Below the pieces are notes generated by a model that searched no databases, was not told where the DNA came from, and saw only the letters and a program-made list of their open reading frames with translations. Positions 1 through 11,922 of a DNA stretch of 64,000 nucleotides are shown here, piece by piece. The stretch comes from Udeniomyces pyricola (lineage: Eukaryota; Basidiomycota; Tremellomycetes; Cystofilobasidiales; Mrakiaceae): positions 744,001 through 808,000 of the forward strand of contig BCIK01000013.1 of NCBI GenBank assembly GCA_039545295.1. The letters are read 5' to 3'. The translations under genes and the position numbers were made by a program. Each line of letters begins with the position of its first letter. Position 1 is the stretch's first letter.

Positions 1-2316
1 GCAATCCCATCCAGCTTCCTCGAGCGCCTCTTTGAGGGCTCCAAGAACCCTATCGATATCACCCCTGGAGTCATCGCACGCCGTCGCGCCCATGTGGCCG
101 ATACGGAAGTATGTATCCTTGACGTCCTTATGGAGACCCGCAGCGGTCACGACATCCTTGGCGAGGAGCTTGGGAAGACTGAAAGAGAGAGTTGTGAGGT
201 TTGATGTCAGTAATGGAAGACAGGAGGATAAGAGTTCCAATGAGTGGATATCATCCAACGTCAAAGCCATGAGACTCACAGATCGCCCATCTTGATTCCT
301 TCAGGGTATTTGACTGCGCTCATTCCGTTCGCTGCCTGGTCCCTTTGAAGTGGGATACCCTCCAATCCCCAACTCTCAACGGTGTCCTTGACTTTCTTGC
401 TGACTGCTCGGTGCTTTTCGAAGCGTTGAGCAAGGGTAAGAGAAGATGTTTGAGTGATATTTTTGAGTGAGGCTTGGTAAGCGTAGATGAGTTGAACAGG
501 GGGAGTCGCAAAGTATTTGGCAGGCGGATTCTCGTAGGCTTGCATGCTATGGACACGCGTTAGGAAAAGATGGGAGAAAAGTTTGAAGAGCAAAAGGTCA
601 AGTTCGCAATTAGCCTCTGGGTTATCCTCTGGCAGCGCTTTTTCCTCAATTGGGAAGAAGACGACAAAGTTATGGTACAGCAAAATCACTTACATCGGCA
701 ACCACTTGGCCCATGAAATATAGTACGCATGAATCCGACTCTTTCGGTTCTTGAAGACCTCGAGAGCTTTCTGAGAAGCGACGACGATGGATAGACCAGG
801 TGGTACGCCCAGGCCTTTCTGCGAGGCGCCAATGACGACGTCGATTCCCCAGTCGTCGAAACTACAGATGGAAATGGAGGTGAATGAGGGCGAAGGGGCA
901 AGTGAAGGAGAATGAGAGGGTTGTTCAACATTGATTGAACAAGGGGTCCTGGCCTTCCAAGAAAGGGACCTAGAAACGCTGTGCTTTGCTTACCGAATCT
1001 CCTCACTGGCGACAGCGCAAACACCATCAAGGATGACTAACGTCTCGGGACTAATCTCCTTGACGCACTCGGCGATCATTTTAGCATCACTGAGGACACC
1101 GGTCGAGGTATCGACATGGGTAAAAGTGAGTAGTTTGAACTTCTTGGATCGAAGAGCGGCGGTGATCTCGGCACGGGTGGGAGAACTGCCGACGGGCGAG
1201 GGAAGGGAGGTGATGGTACCACCGTATGCGGAAAGACAGTCGGCAAAGGCGTCTCCGAAGTAGCCACTGCAAAGGGCACGGACGGGGGTGATGGGGAGGG
1301 GGGGGGGCATCAGAGGGGAAGATGGACCGAGAGAACAATTGAGTGAACCGGGTCAGCCTTGTCTTTTCTCTTTCCACCTTCTGTCAATGTACTGACACCG
1401 AGGGCCGGCAAAGACTCCGGGACCATGGCCAGCATGCTCGTCCACGTCCTCGCTGTATGCAGCACCTCTCATAAACCCTCTCTCGCTCAGATCATGACCA
1501 TCTCAGTCCCAACTTACGAGTTCAGAACCAAGCACTCATCGCCTTCCTCCACCAGGTTGGCCCCGACGGCGTCCCATCCAAGCGTCCCGCTTCCGGCCAC
1601 AAGGAAGGGCTGTCCGGTTTTTGTAAGGAGAACTTCGCGCGTCATTCGAATGCAATCGCCAAACACCTGAGCGGTTCGCACGCAGAAGAAAGAACATGGC
1701 GCCAAGGGAGGGAAAGAGAACGCGATCGTGTTCGGATGAAGTACATGGAAGCGAGGATAAGGAGGCAGAGTTGAGAATCAGGCTTCATCGCTTCGTCTCT
1801 TTGCCTTGAGACGACTCCACATGTCGAATAGCAATCCAATTATACTCCGACGCCGGTAGATGAGGGTCATCAGAGAATAGAAGCACAAGGTGGACGAGGA
1901 TTCGTACGTACTGGAGCGAAAGCCGGGGAGACATGACTCATGGATGGATGGGCATTGGCCAAGAGGACATCATCGGAAACTTCGATAGGACCGGGAATGA
2001 CAAGAAGCTTGTGCTCGGCCTAGAGTGGGAGATGGAGCACGGCGGGCAAGGATGGGATGTGCGTGAAAGGGGATTGTTGGAAGGGAAAGGACCGGGAGAG
2101 ATGGCGAGATAGAAAGTGATCAGAGGGTGCAAGGCAGAGAGAGAGAGAGAGAGAGGGCAAGAAAGGGCAAGGGGTAAAAGAGAGAGAGAGAGAGAGAGCG
2201 AGAGATGAAACATGCGATGGAGAAGACGCCTGATTGGGACATATGCCGCGGCTGGATAGGATGGATGGGCATAGTTGGGCTGACATCGTACTGACCTGCT
2301 TGAATGAGGATGACAT
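1..2316 (-). CDS. AGX1: alanine:glyoxylate aminotransferase (3' end cut by window edge)
   Basis: Class-V PLP aminotransferase that converts glyoxylate plus alanine to glycine plus pyruvate. Exons that join in phase: 2316-2296, 2019-1912, 1666-1518, 1266-994, 861-694, 546-280 and 178-1, giving 388 codons so far, close to the ~385 of yeast Agx1, so only a few codons should be missing. The N-terminus has the family start LLVIPGPIEVSDDV and a later GSGTLGWDAV block. The segment SQKGLGVPPG near residue 210 carries the PLP-binding lysine, preceded by VILDGVCAVASEE. KYFATPPVQLIYA and the C-terminal YFRIGHMG are also typical. The start is the ATG opening a 21-bp first exon (MSSSFKQ). No targeting signal is obvious. 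Confidence 0.93.
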
Positions 2317-3142
2317 GGTGCGGATGATGGAGGTCGATGGGTTATGGTGGAGGGCGCGATGGGGGTCGAGTAGGGACGGTCGAGGACTGAGATGACTGCC
2401 GATGATAGTCCTGCTAGGGGTGCGACGACGCAGCGGCCTAAAAGATGAATGGCATTGGATTCGGCTCGTCGGAGTAGGGCCGGCGGCGTGTGCTGGTACT
2501 GCGTGTGCTACCGATGGTAGCCCATAGTGGCGCAAACTGCAGGCCTGCTGCCACCCTGGTCTGTGGCTTCCGGCAGCCCATAAGAGTACAGTACGTCCTG
2601 GTATCGTCATCTGCTGTCTGTTTGTCGACCTTGAGATTCCACACCTGGTTTATGTCTGATGTGTCCCACCCGTTCGATAAGCTAAGCTACTAATCATGAC
2701 TCAGAGCGTCCATCGACCTTGGACCATCGATTGAGCGCTCATGCACGCGCTCTTCGCTCATCACCGTTCCGTAGGCCGCATTCCCGATCGCTCGCTCGCG
2801 CCGACCATAGCCGACTGCCGACTGCCGACTGCCGACTGCCGCCCAAATCGATCGACTACAGTTCGCATACAACGTTCAACAGCGTATTACTGGTGCTAGG
2901 TAGTAACGAGTTGATACCTAATCACTGGAAGTCGACTGACTCTGCAAGTTACCACCTATCTTCGTCAGTGTTATGTTCATATTCGTGCAATCGGGTGCAA
3001 CACAATATACATGTCTTGCCTAGCTTCTGGTGCCAATCAAACAATCATGTATCTCTTCATCGGCTCGTCCAACCTTCTCCTTCGTCGCCTATCATACATC
3101 TAACCATATTCCCTCAACCTTCGCAGACATCTTGAAGCCTCG
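2317..3142. other. intergenic region, AGX1 promoter and TMS1 3' flank
   Basis: No convincing gene. It holds the upstream region of AGX1 (to the left) and the 3' flank of TMS1 (to the right). Open frames here lack splice partners or recognisable domains. A short 7-bp tandem repeat lies near 2811-2842. Confidence 0.5.
2811..2842. repeat. short 7-bp tandem repeat (CCGACTG unit)
   Basis: About four consecutive copies of a ccgactg unit followed by a partial copy, in intergenic DNA upstream of AGX1. A simple microsatellite-like array. Confidence 0.8.
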
Positions 3143-6118
3143 TCAAGCGCCAAACCTCTCTGGCAGCAACACCGGTGCAAACAAGCTCCAGAGGTAGAGC
3201 CCGACACAGAGCCAGGAGCTCACAATGCGCATCCACATCGCACCTTCGGAACGACCAATATAGACATCCGTCGGATCGTCGTTTGCAACAGTAGTATCCG
3301 GTGAGAGGTATACAACCCGCCTAAAGATGATCATACCACGGCAGAAAGTCAACGGAAGAAAGAAATGTCAGGTCGTGAGAAGAAGAGAAACAACATATGC
3401 ATAACATGATCTGACAAGATGATGCGTACCAGTCCGTGAGGAGACCTGCCGTGTACATCGCCGCAAAGATGAAGATGATGTGGAACCACGTGTACTGATG
3501 AATTCCACCAAAGCCAAACTCCACCACCGTCATGAGTGAACTTGTTCAAACGGTTATGCCTCTCAAGAGATGACCATTCGTCTTTAACTAGCTTCCAAGG
3601 AAAAGGGTAGGTAACGCACAGAGTATTTCGTCCTTGTTTTCTCATCGTCCCGTTCGATACCGGTGTCGGCTTCGTCGTCGGCACCTGATGCCGAAGAAAG
3701 AGTGTTCGTGCGGGCTTGCTCAGCCTCGTATTCTTGGATAGCTGATGCGGGGAGCACGCTGAGGCGGTGTGGAAGGAAGAGAGTGACGCAACATGACAGG
3801 TAGGTTGAATATTGAACATGGGAAGGGAAGGGGGGTAGGGAGAGATATGGCCAAGAAAAGATTGATCGAATGGAAACACAAAGCGAAGCTATCAGTACAT
3901 CATGTTCGGTCCAAAACTGATCAAGAGAAAGAAAAGGACATATGCTGCAAACAAAAAGAAAATGAAACTAGCCACGGATGATGGAGAGTTGTCATCACAC
4001 ATACCCGTCTTCGACTGCACTTAGAAGCGCCTGATACCTCATCGAGTCCATCCGCCTCGTCTTGGGCTGACTCGTGACCAGCGCGGCTTCATCATCAGCG
4101 TCGCCCCCTCCTTCCTCGCCTTCGAGGCGAATTGCACCGCCAGAAGAGGAGAAAGCAGAATTGCGGCCGCCAGAAAGAGCCTTGGTTTGGGTGGCAGCTC
4201 GAGTGGTGGAGTAAGCGATAGCGAGGAAGGTGAACATGGCTCCAAGAACCTAGACGGGAAGAAAACCAAGGAGTCGATTCACCGAATGAATTCCAAAAAA
4301 AAAAAAAGACACAGATGAAATCCATGAGTGACCAACAACAAAGCTTCACATCAATGGAAATGGCTCAGTCTCGTGTCTACTCACAACCGTCGTCGTTCTA
4401 GCGCCCGAAGAACCATTGGTGATGGGGTTGCATGTTCCTCCAAGATCGTTGTGGTTCATGACCGCGCTCGCGACGAGATATGTCGTGTAGACTGAGACCA
4501 TTGAAGCCTGTGCAAGCCCACTCTTGGGGTTCGCCTCTTGTACTACGGGAAGGATCGATGAAATCGTCACAATTAAGGTCAGGATGAAGTTGATTGTGAT
4601 GAAGGTGGTATTGAGAGTGCAACCTGAAGCAGCGAAGAAAGTGTAGAGAAGGGTAGTGATGATGATGGAGACGAGGTAAAGAAGGAAAGTTGAGGAGACG
4701 AGGATGATCTGCCAAGTTGAAGAACCTGAAGGAGAGTTTTCCCAGTTGTCGAGGCAGGACTCAGACCAAGTGTGGGCAAAGTCGATGAGAAGAACTAGGC
4801 CGATGAGGATAAAGATAGAGGCGCCGATGGGAGCTAGTGAAACACAGGAGGAAAAAGTTGATAAGTGTTCTGACATGTATATGGAAGCGAGAAGATCAAT
4901 CACTAGGTCCAGTAGAACTTACAGATGTACGACCCATAGAACATGAAGAACTCGTTCGGAATGAGGAACGAGAGAAACACAAGGAGCACTGAGCTCATGA
5001 AGGACCGATGTCGAAAAAAGACTATGAGTAAGGGCAAGGGACAATGAAGAGATTACTAGAAACAGACCCAAAAGATCCAAAAACGCTTACTCCACAGCAG
5101 TACCTTCGGTCCCCACCAGCTGCGCGTAACAAGGACGCAATCAGCCAGTCGAATTTGTGAAGCGTCAGCTACATGCGAGGTATCCATAGCTGAAGCCAGC
5201 CGCCTTGTTCAAGACGGAAAACGACAGCAAATGCGCCAGCACACAGGCTGTCTCACCCATTCTGTATGGAGGCACGCTTCGATCGGGTGTTGCTAACGCC
5301 GATAAGCGAAAGCGCAAGGATAAGATGCAACAATCCAAGTGCAAAACAAAACCGATGAACCTGTCAGGAGTGGGAGAGGATTGATACCGATCCGATCAGC
5401 TTAACGTTGAGACCCATAAGCAGCCATCCAGCACGCAGAAGCGGACGCGTGTGGACCTACGGCAAGGAGGCCGTAGCATTTGCCCCCAGTGCAATCCATC
5501 TTGACCCAGTCCCAAGAGAGCTTCTCGATTTGACGAATAGCGACGTCTGTCCGCATGAGCCACGCGATCATTGAGTTAAGACAGAAGATAATCTACGAAG
5601 CGGGAGAAGAGAAGCCAAGAGTTCAGGAGTGCGTCAAGAAGGGCGGTGGAGGGGAGTTGCTGAATCTGGCGTATGGTACACTTCACGCACGGCGAATCCG
5701 ACACGGGTTGCTATCGAACCTGTCATGGAGGATACCGTGAACAAACGTAGACACCTCACGTTAGAATCGATACAGAATAAGAAGAGCCATGAAAGAGTGC
5801 TACTGAGGGGGCTCCAACGCCAGCCGTTGTATGGGTGAACGTACTGTTGCAGTTGCATGATTTAAAGAGGGCTGAAGCCGCCGTACCGCCCTGGAGATTG
5901 TACCGAGCGGTGGAGAATAGTGCATATCGCGGTCAGGCACGTAAGAGGCGAGACATATGAACGGTGGAGGGGGAAGTCGGCTGCGCAAAGGTGGAGGAGA
6001 CCAAGAAGACGTGGAAGAAACCCAGAGAGCATACCATGAAAAAGATGACGCCGCTGACAAGACTGGTGGCGATGCTAGAGAGACCGCCTAGGAAGGGAAT
6101 GGATAACGCGATGCCCAT
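3143..6118 (-). CDS. TMS1: Serinc/TMS family multi-pass membrane protein
   Basis: Serine-incorporator family membrane protein of about 532 residues. Twelve exons join in phase: 6118-6035, 5890-5845, 5719-5691, 5592-5461, 5360-5257, 5119-5091, 5021-4923, 4833-4385, 4249-4005, 3758-3620, 3494-3430 and 3320-3143. Diagnostic blocks in order are SCNCNSSIATRVGFA after a first TM segment, MDCTGGKCYGLLAVHR (conserved Cys motif), a central set of TM helices ending SGLAQASMVSVYTTYLVASA, an acidic cytosolic loop, YTWFHIIFIFAAMYTAGLL, and the C-terminus SSWLCVGLYLWSLFAPVLLP. At least nine hydrophobic segments are visible. The family has been linked to serine-lipid biosynthesis in eukaryotic endomembranes; its molecular activity is debated. 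Start chosen at MGIALSIP, typical of the family. Two exons are only 29 bp long. Confidence 0.95.
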
Positions 6119-6363
6119 GGTGATGGCGGAAGCGGTGTGAGGTGATGAGTGGTCGGGGCTACGAGTCGGTGGGCCGTGGAAGTCAAGTCAAGATGGATGA
6201 ACGCATACATCCGTCTCGCATCACCGATATGCTGATCAGCGTGCATGCAGCATGATGATACAATCAATCCGCATGTATACATCGTCATCGTCATCGTCAT
6301 CTGCATCCACATCAATCATCAACCACGATCCATACATACGCATTCAACACCGCATAATCATCC
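6119..6363. promoter_or_regulatory. divergent intergenic promoter, TMS1 / J-protein
   Basis: A 245-bp gap between two divergent start codons must hold both promoters. It contains an imperfect catcgt repeat at about 6281-6302. No TATA box can be assigned with confidence. Confidence 0.5.
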
Positions 6364-7765
6364 ATGAGCAACATTGACGAAGCCAACATCGACCCTTACC
6401 TCCATCTCGGCCTCAAACCTCAAGCTACCGAAAAAGACATCAAGTCGGCCTACCGCAAGAAGTCGCTCGTTCTCCATCCTGACAAAGTAAGCCCCGCTTA
6501 TCGATCCTCGATTTCGATTCACCACATTCATCACTCATCTGTTCCTTCTTTCCTCAGAATCCAGACAACCCGAAAGCTGGTCCGTCCCACATGGCCGCCT
6601 GTTTGACCGCCCTCTTCTTGAGAAACGCATGCCGTACCTGACCGATGCAATCCGGCTTGACTCCTCTTAGCCCATGAATTCCACTTGCTCTCTCTATCGT
6701 ATGCCCTGCTACTCGATGGGCCTCGCCGGGCCGCCCTTGACATTAAGCTCGAGGCTAAACGGGCTCGAGAAGCTCGTACGGCCGGATTGGAATCTCGCAA
6801 GAGAGGCATGGTCAACGTATGCTAGCCTTCCCGCTGAGTTCCTTGTTCGTGAACACCTCTTCATGCAATAGAGACACTGACACCAAACGTTTCGATTTTT
6901 GTATACCCTCTAGGACTTGGTCGCCCGAGAGGAAGCATTTAAGAAAGCGAAACAGGAACAGTCCGTCCGAGCCCATGCTAGCCAGGCCGAGGCTAGCGTG
7001 CAAAGCGAGGGCAGGAAGATGAGGGAAGCCGCTGAAGCCGCTCAGTCCGCTGCCCAAGCGTTCGCCAGGATGGAGGAGAAGCGAGCTCATACTGAATCCC
7101 TCAATGCTCGCGCTAGAGTAAAAGAAGCGGCTTCTGAGCCGACAGTTGCAGATGGTATCCCCGATCTGCAACGCACTCTAAGGCTCTCGCTGCCGCTTCC
7201 GTCATCAGCCCACCTCATTTCCTCCCCCAATGCGCTACTCGCCCATCTTCGTCCAACATACGGCCTCATATCAGATTGCGTCATCCTTCCTCCCAAGCCT
7301 ATTAAGAAAAAGGCCAGGAAGGAGGGCGAAGTGAAGGAGCAAGCGAGCGCGATGGTTGTGTTCGGTCAGGAGAACCTCAACGGATGCTGGGCTCTTTGGG
7401 AGGATTGTCGCGTCGGCCGGAGCGGTGTTATTGGGTGGAAAGCGAAATGGGCTGAGGGTGGTGTCGAGCCGGAGTGGATCGCACGACTGGGGCGACCGAC
7501 ACAACCTACGTCTACCTTTCCTGCTACCGCTACCACCACTACCACCGCTTCGACCTCGAATTCTTCCGCTTCGGCCCCCACTTTTTCCTTTGACCCGCAC
7601 GCTTCTTCAGGGACGACGTCCAACCCAATTCTCCCGCCACCGACATTTTCGGCTCCATTGCATTCGGATGCTGACTACGAAAGTGCGACGTTGTTGCGAA
7701 TGCGTCAGGCCGAGAGAGAGCGCCTCGAGCGGGAGATCAGGGAGGCTGAAGAGCAAGAGGAATGA
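6364..7765 (+). CDS. DNAJC17/Cwf23-type J-domain protein with C-terminal RRM-like region
   Basis: J-domain protein of 380 residues, exons 6364-6486, 6558-6579, 6671-6816 and 6914-7765, all in phase. The N-terminus has the short J-domain core DPYLHLGL, ATEKDIKSAYRKKSLVLHPDKNPDN with the HPD motif near residue 39, then FHLLSLSYALLLDGPRRAALD, as in DNAJC17 and fission yeast Cwf23. These are splicing-associated J-proteins found with late spliceosomes. A lysine/alanine-rich coiled coil follows (about 85-160), then an RRM-like segment (about 185-280) with AMVVFGQENLNGCWALW. The tail is Thr/Ser/Pro rich and ends with an Arg/Glu-rich helix. The second intron uses a weak GTCCGT donor. A 22-bp second exon carries the residues just after HPD. 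Confidence 0.88.
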
Positions 7766-8425
7766 CTGAACGGATTACTGGATTGATGGCGAGGGACGAA
7801 GAGGCTAGGCATACATGCGTGTAAGTCAGGGGTATGGCAATTCAGCAGTTGAGGTGGCCCTTGATAGATACTTGATGACCTTGATGATTTCGATGCAGAC
7901 TCATAAGTAGAACGTTCTGCGCGAGGTATCATGGGTATCTTGGTCTAAAGAAATTGCCCTGCTAGCTATTGTGTGAGGAGGAAAAAAAAAAACTAGGTTG
8001 GGACTCCGAGGCGAAATGTGTAGGGAAGAAAAGAAGCAGACACAAGGCGACGTGGGGAACACGAGATAGACCAGGATAGCAGAGAAGGATAGAACGTCGC
8101 AACACAAAGCAAACTTGAATATGAAAAGAGTGTGAGGTTCGGTAGAACGGTATATGATGCAACAAAACAAATAAATAGAGTACGGGATGAGGGTGAAGAG
8201 AGAAGATGATAGAGGATAGAAGAGGATAAAGGCAAAATACGCGGTACATAGCAGGGGAGACAAGAAACCAGTAAGTCTTCTATCTTACACTGCTATGGAG
8301 TTGATGAAATATTGAAGATGAACGTGGGTGAACCGGTAGTGATGTCATGATGATGTAGATGTATGGTTCGAGATGTCGAGCAAAGGAGGATACGACGAGG
8401 ATATATATCGGAAGAAAACAATCGC
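7766..8425. other. convergent 3' region, no gene seen
   Basis: Lies between two convergently transcribed genes. It is low-complexity and purine-rich on plus, with no frame that shows a domain or plausible splicing. Open frames on minus are pyrimidine-rich shadows. Confidence 0.5.
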
Positions 8426-10703
8426 TCAGTGACGACTTTTCTTGTTCTTTTTCACGACCTCTGGCTCCTCGGGTTCATCCTGTTCGCGACGCCGTTTACC
8501 AGCCGCGCCCAATTTGGGCCCGGTTGCAGCGACCCCGGTCAAAAGCTCTTCGGCGTCTGCAAAGGTATAGTTGACAAAGTCCCAGACTTGTTGACCTGCG
8601 GCCGGCGGAAGAACGACTGGTGGAGAGGGGGCAGGTCTTCGCGAAGGCTTTCTCCTGGCAGGTGATGACGACGGGGGCGGGCTCGGGGGGAACGTCTGGA
8701 CAGCTGCAGCGAACGGGGCGGGTCGAATATGAGAGAGCGCGGGCGGTCGGCTTGACACGGAGGATGAGGTGGCCTTCGTGCTTTCCGTCGATTCGAGCAC
8801 TGACGCGGCTGAAGAATTGAACGTCTGTTTCCTCTCCGCAGCGTGAGCCTGCAGCGAAGCCCTCTTGGCCGCTTCAGTCGCTTTCGTCATCGCCACAATA
8901 GAACCTGCCATAGCGATCGCCTTGGGTACCGAGTTCGTCGAGGATGAAATGCGGGCTGGAGACTTGGATGGGCGTTTGGGGGGCAGGCTCGTAGGTTGTG
9001 TAGGGGCCGATCGCAGCGTCGGTGTCGGAGGAGGTGAGGTCAACGACTGAGAGCGACGAGATGTGATGTATTGAGCACCAAGGGATACTGACGGCGACGA
9101 CGCTCGGGCCGACATCACAACCGGAATAGAGGGTCCAAGTTTGGGCGAAAACGAGAGAGGAGCGATATGGTTGGGAGGAGGAGAAGGTGGCATCGGAGAG
9201 TATGCTTGGAGACGAGCAGTGGTGAGAGGAGTGTACTGCTGAGCAGGAGGAGGGTCAACACGATGAGTCGCCTGACTGAAGACAGGGGTTGTTGGCGTAG
9301 GGAGCGGTCGTACCGGCTGCGATCGTCGGACAGGCGAAGCGTACGCCATTGAGAATCTCTGAGCGGTATCCTCATGAGACTGCTGACCACCGTAAAGCTC
9401 GTTGGCAGTCGTTCGACTATCCCACTCGCGTCCGAGGCCCATCGTTCGTCCACCGTAACCTCCGACGGTTGCAACAGTCGAGGCGAAGGAGGGGAATGTC
9501 AGGGCTAGTTCATCATCGCGCTCCTCCTTAATGGGCTGGAATGCTTCTCGCAAAACAGGCAGTGAAGGCTTGGCAGGAAGTCGGCGGTAAGATGAGGCAG
9601 AAGAGAGCGACGTCGAGGTCAAGGAGGGGTTTGAACGAGTTCGGTGAGGAATGCGAGCCGGAACAGACGCGATGACGGGAGGTGGTGATGGAGGAGCAAG
9701 GTAGGTGTCGTTGGTTGATGACGAGGCATGCGACGAAGGCTGCACAGTGTATGTTGGGAGAGGAACACTGAAAGTGAGGCAGTTCAAAACAGAGGGGGGG
9801 GGAGGGGGGACACACGGACACGGGGCAAAGGGGCAGATGGGCAAAAATGGCGTTAGTGAAAGTCCTGCGGGCAACGCGACGCTCTCGCTAAGGGCAATAC
9901 CTGTCAGCTTCTGCTCGAAGAACTCACTAGGTCTCTTCTCCTGACCAGCCTTGCAACAAACATCCTTCGTCGTCGCCGTCGTTCTCGTCGTGTGGCTGCG
10001 AGAATTGACGTCCACTGTCGCACCAGCTCTCAAGTCCGAACGCGTTCTCAGACTCCAACTTTTTGTCAAATTGGCCAATCCGGGAAGCCTCCGTTATCCC
10101 CTCATCTTCAAACGTGATGCCGAGCGAGAAAGGGTCGTACGCCTGGGCGCATCGCTCGAACTGAGAGCTAAAAAAGGCATCGAGATCGTTGTTTTCGGTC
10201 GCTGTAGAGCACGATTCATGCGAGAGGGAGGAGCCAGACTTGAGGAGTTCTGGTGCGAGAGTGTGGAACTGGTCTCGTCCGAGCTCGGACACGGGGGAGG
10301 GAGAAGAGAGGAAAACATCGGGCGTTGAGGGCAAGGGAAGATCGTTGATTGTGTAGCCCGAGTCGAGGAATATGCTATCAGCCTCATCGAAGGGTCGGGA
10401 CTCGAACGCGGCGAGAAAGTCGATCTCGTCCTGAGTCGCCGGCTGCTCGGCTATCGGGAACGGAAGGGAGAAGATGGTCGAGGGTGAGGTGGTCGTATCG
10501 GTCGATGAGGGAGAAGCAGACTCGGAGCAGTAAGTCGATCGAAGCTGCTCGCCAATCGATGTGAAGGATGAAAAGGTCGGGAACTCCTCGGAGGGGGTTG
10601 AGCTCGCAGGGGAGAGAAAGGAGAAAGAACCGAATGAGGGGGTCGGCTCGAGCGCGTCCGGAGAGAAGATGTCGTGGATGTTGGCAGCAAACGCGGTGGT
10701 CAT
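8426..10703 (-). CDS. 705-residue low-complexity protein of unknown function, nuclear-type tail
   Basis: Two exons join in phase: 10703-9928 and 9767-8426 (ACC-TA|T), giving about 705 residues. I do not recognise a family. The N-terminal third is acidic and Ser/Thr/Phe rich (repeated SF/FDP-type peptides such as DIFSPDALEP and DEADSIFLDSG), resembling an activation-domain-like composition. The middle is Ser/Pro/Arg rich and probably disordered. An Ala/Lys helix near TKATEAAKRASLQAHAAERK precedes the end. The C-terminus holds the best candidate for a conserved motif, VWDFVNYTFADAEELLTGVA, followed by a basic cluster KKNKKSR that could be a nuclear localisation signal. Nuclear role is inference only. 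The start is MTTAFAANIHD, with over 1 kb of intergenic DNA upstream. Confidence 0.75.
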
Positions 10704-11922
10704 CTTTGTGCGTGAGTGCGTGAGTGAGTGTGTGTGTATGTAGGGGGAGGGTTAAATCACAAGCACGACGCGCGTGGTACACGTGAGAAGCGTGTGTGCT
10801 GTTGGTAGTAAGGAGGGTGTAGACGTGGGTATGGCACGTGTGGAAATGGACAATGGGAATGTGTAGAGAGAGGTAGAATGAGAGATATTAGATGAGATTA
10901 TAGAGGGAAAGGCGTCAAGCTTTTCGAGTTATCCGGGCCTGCAGGAAGTATAAGTCTGGTGGGTCGTCTGTGTATCGACGGGTGTGAGGGATGGATAGAA
11001 GAGGTCGATATGGGTGGCTAGCACGCGCACAGACACGAGTGAGGGATAATTCTTGGGGGAGGGGGGGGGGGGGGGGGGAATTCGGGGAAGGTGGGAGGAA
11101 GGGAAAGGGAATGGGAGGGGAGGAGGAAGGTAGAGGTGAATGAACATGTAGGGAAATCGAATCACAAGTCCTTCAAGGAGGCGCGACAGGGTGGGTCGCA
11201 TCATGTATATACCGCGTAGATCGTATCTCAACTCAAGTCATTCTCGATCATCGATCATCAGTCGACAAGAAAACAGTCACGCGCGCCCCTCGGCGTTTGC
11301 AGATCGCGCGTCTCCAGACCTCGAGCGTTTTCATCATCATTTCTCGTTGCCCCGTCCAGCAGACTCGTCCTTTTTTATGTCGATATGTACATATGTATTG
11401 CACTCGAATCCAAAGGCATCTGTACTGTGCATATCATAGTGTCATCATCATAGGGTATCGTGATTTGATGGTTTGCAACGTACGTTACGTCGTGCATGTT
11501 TGGATATTTATATATACGTACCGTAACACACAACATACGTCTCAGGTTTTATCTTTATTTTGTCTATATATCTCTACAGTCCGTCAAACGTCGATCTCAG
11601 ATCTCGCATTGTGGGGTTGGGGGTTGAAAATTGTCGGACATGGCAGCGACTGCAGGACATTCGATTGCATCAAACGGCGGCCGGCTCGAGATCTTGATTG
11701 AGAGGGGAATAGGAATGACGTAACACCAAGGGAATCGTCATCCCGGTTCAAGTCCTGTCCTATTACCAGTAGCCTGTAGCCTCTGCTTTCCCTCTCGGCC
11801 TATCTCATACCTGTCGTTCTTGCAAACTCGCACCTATCCTTCCATCGAGCTCAATTCTCAAGCAACCCATCCCACGTATCTCTGATCTTCTCCCGCCGTC
11901 CACGCCATAGTCCAACGCAGAT
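10704..11922. promoter_or_regulatory. large divergent intergenic region
   Basis: About 1.2 kb between divergent start codons. It contains a G-rich stretch with an 18-base G run at 11061-11078, T/A-rich DNA with TATA-like runs near 11508-11520, and pyrimidine-rich DNA just before the downstream gene. No gene seen. Confidence 0.5.
11055..11078. repeat. poly-G homopolymer tract
   Basis: Five Gs, one A, then 18 consecutive Gs inside a purine-rich stretch between divergent genes. On the minus strand this is poly-C. It could form a G-quadruplex or be prone to length error. Confidence 0.9.

Noticed and set aside
2719..3135. 138-codon plus frame upstream of TMS1 3' end
   Set aside because: Composition is Ser/His-rich low-complexity, with the 7-bp repeat inside; no homology or splice partner.
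7901..8263. 120-codon hydrophobic frame on minus
   Set aside because: Reflects a purine-rich plus strand, which translates as Ser/Phe/Leu runs; lies in a 3' intergenic region.
10928..11231. Short minus-strand gene near the poly-G
   Set aside because: The frame is a translation of poly-C and flanking pyrimidines (Pro runs); no support.
11729..11765. A perfect-looking tRNA B box (GGTTCAAGTCC)
   Set aside because: The flanking five bases do not form a T-stem, and no A box lies at a suitable distance, so no cloverleaf can be drawn.
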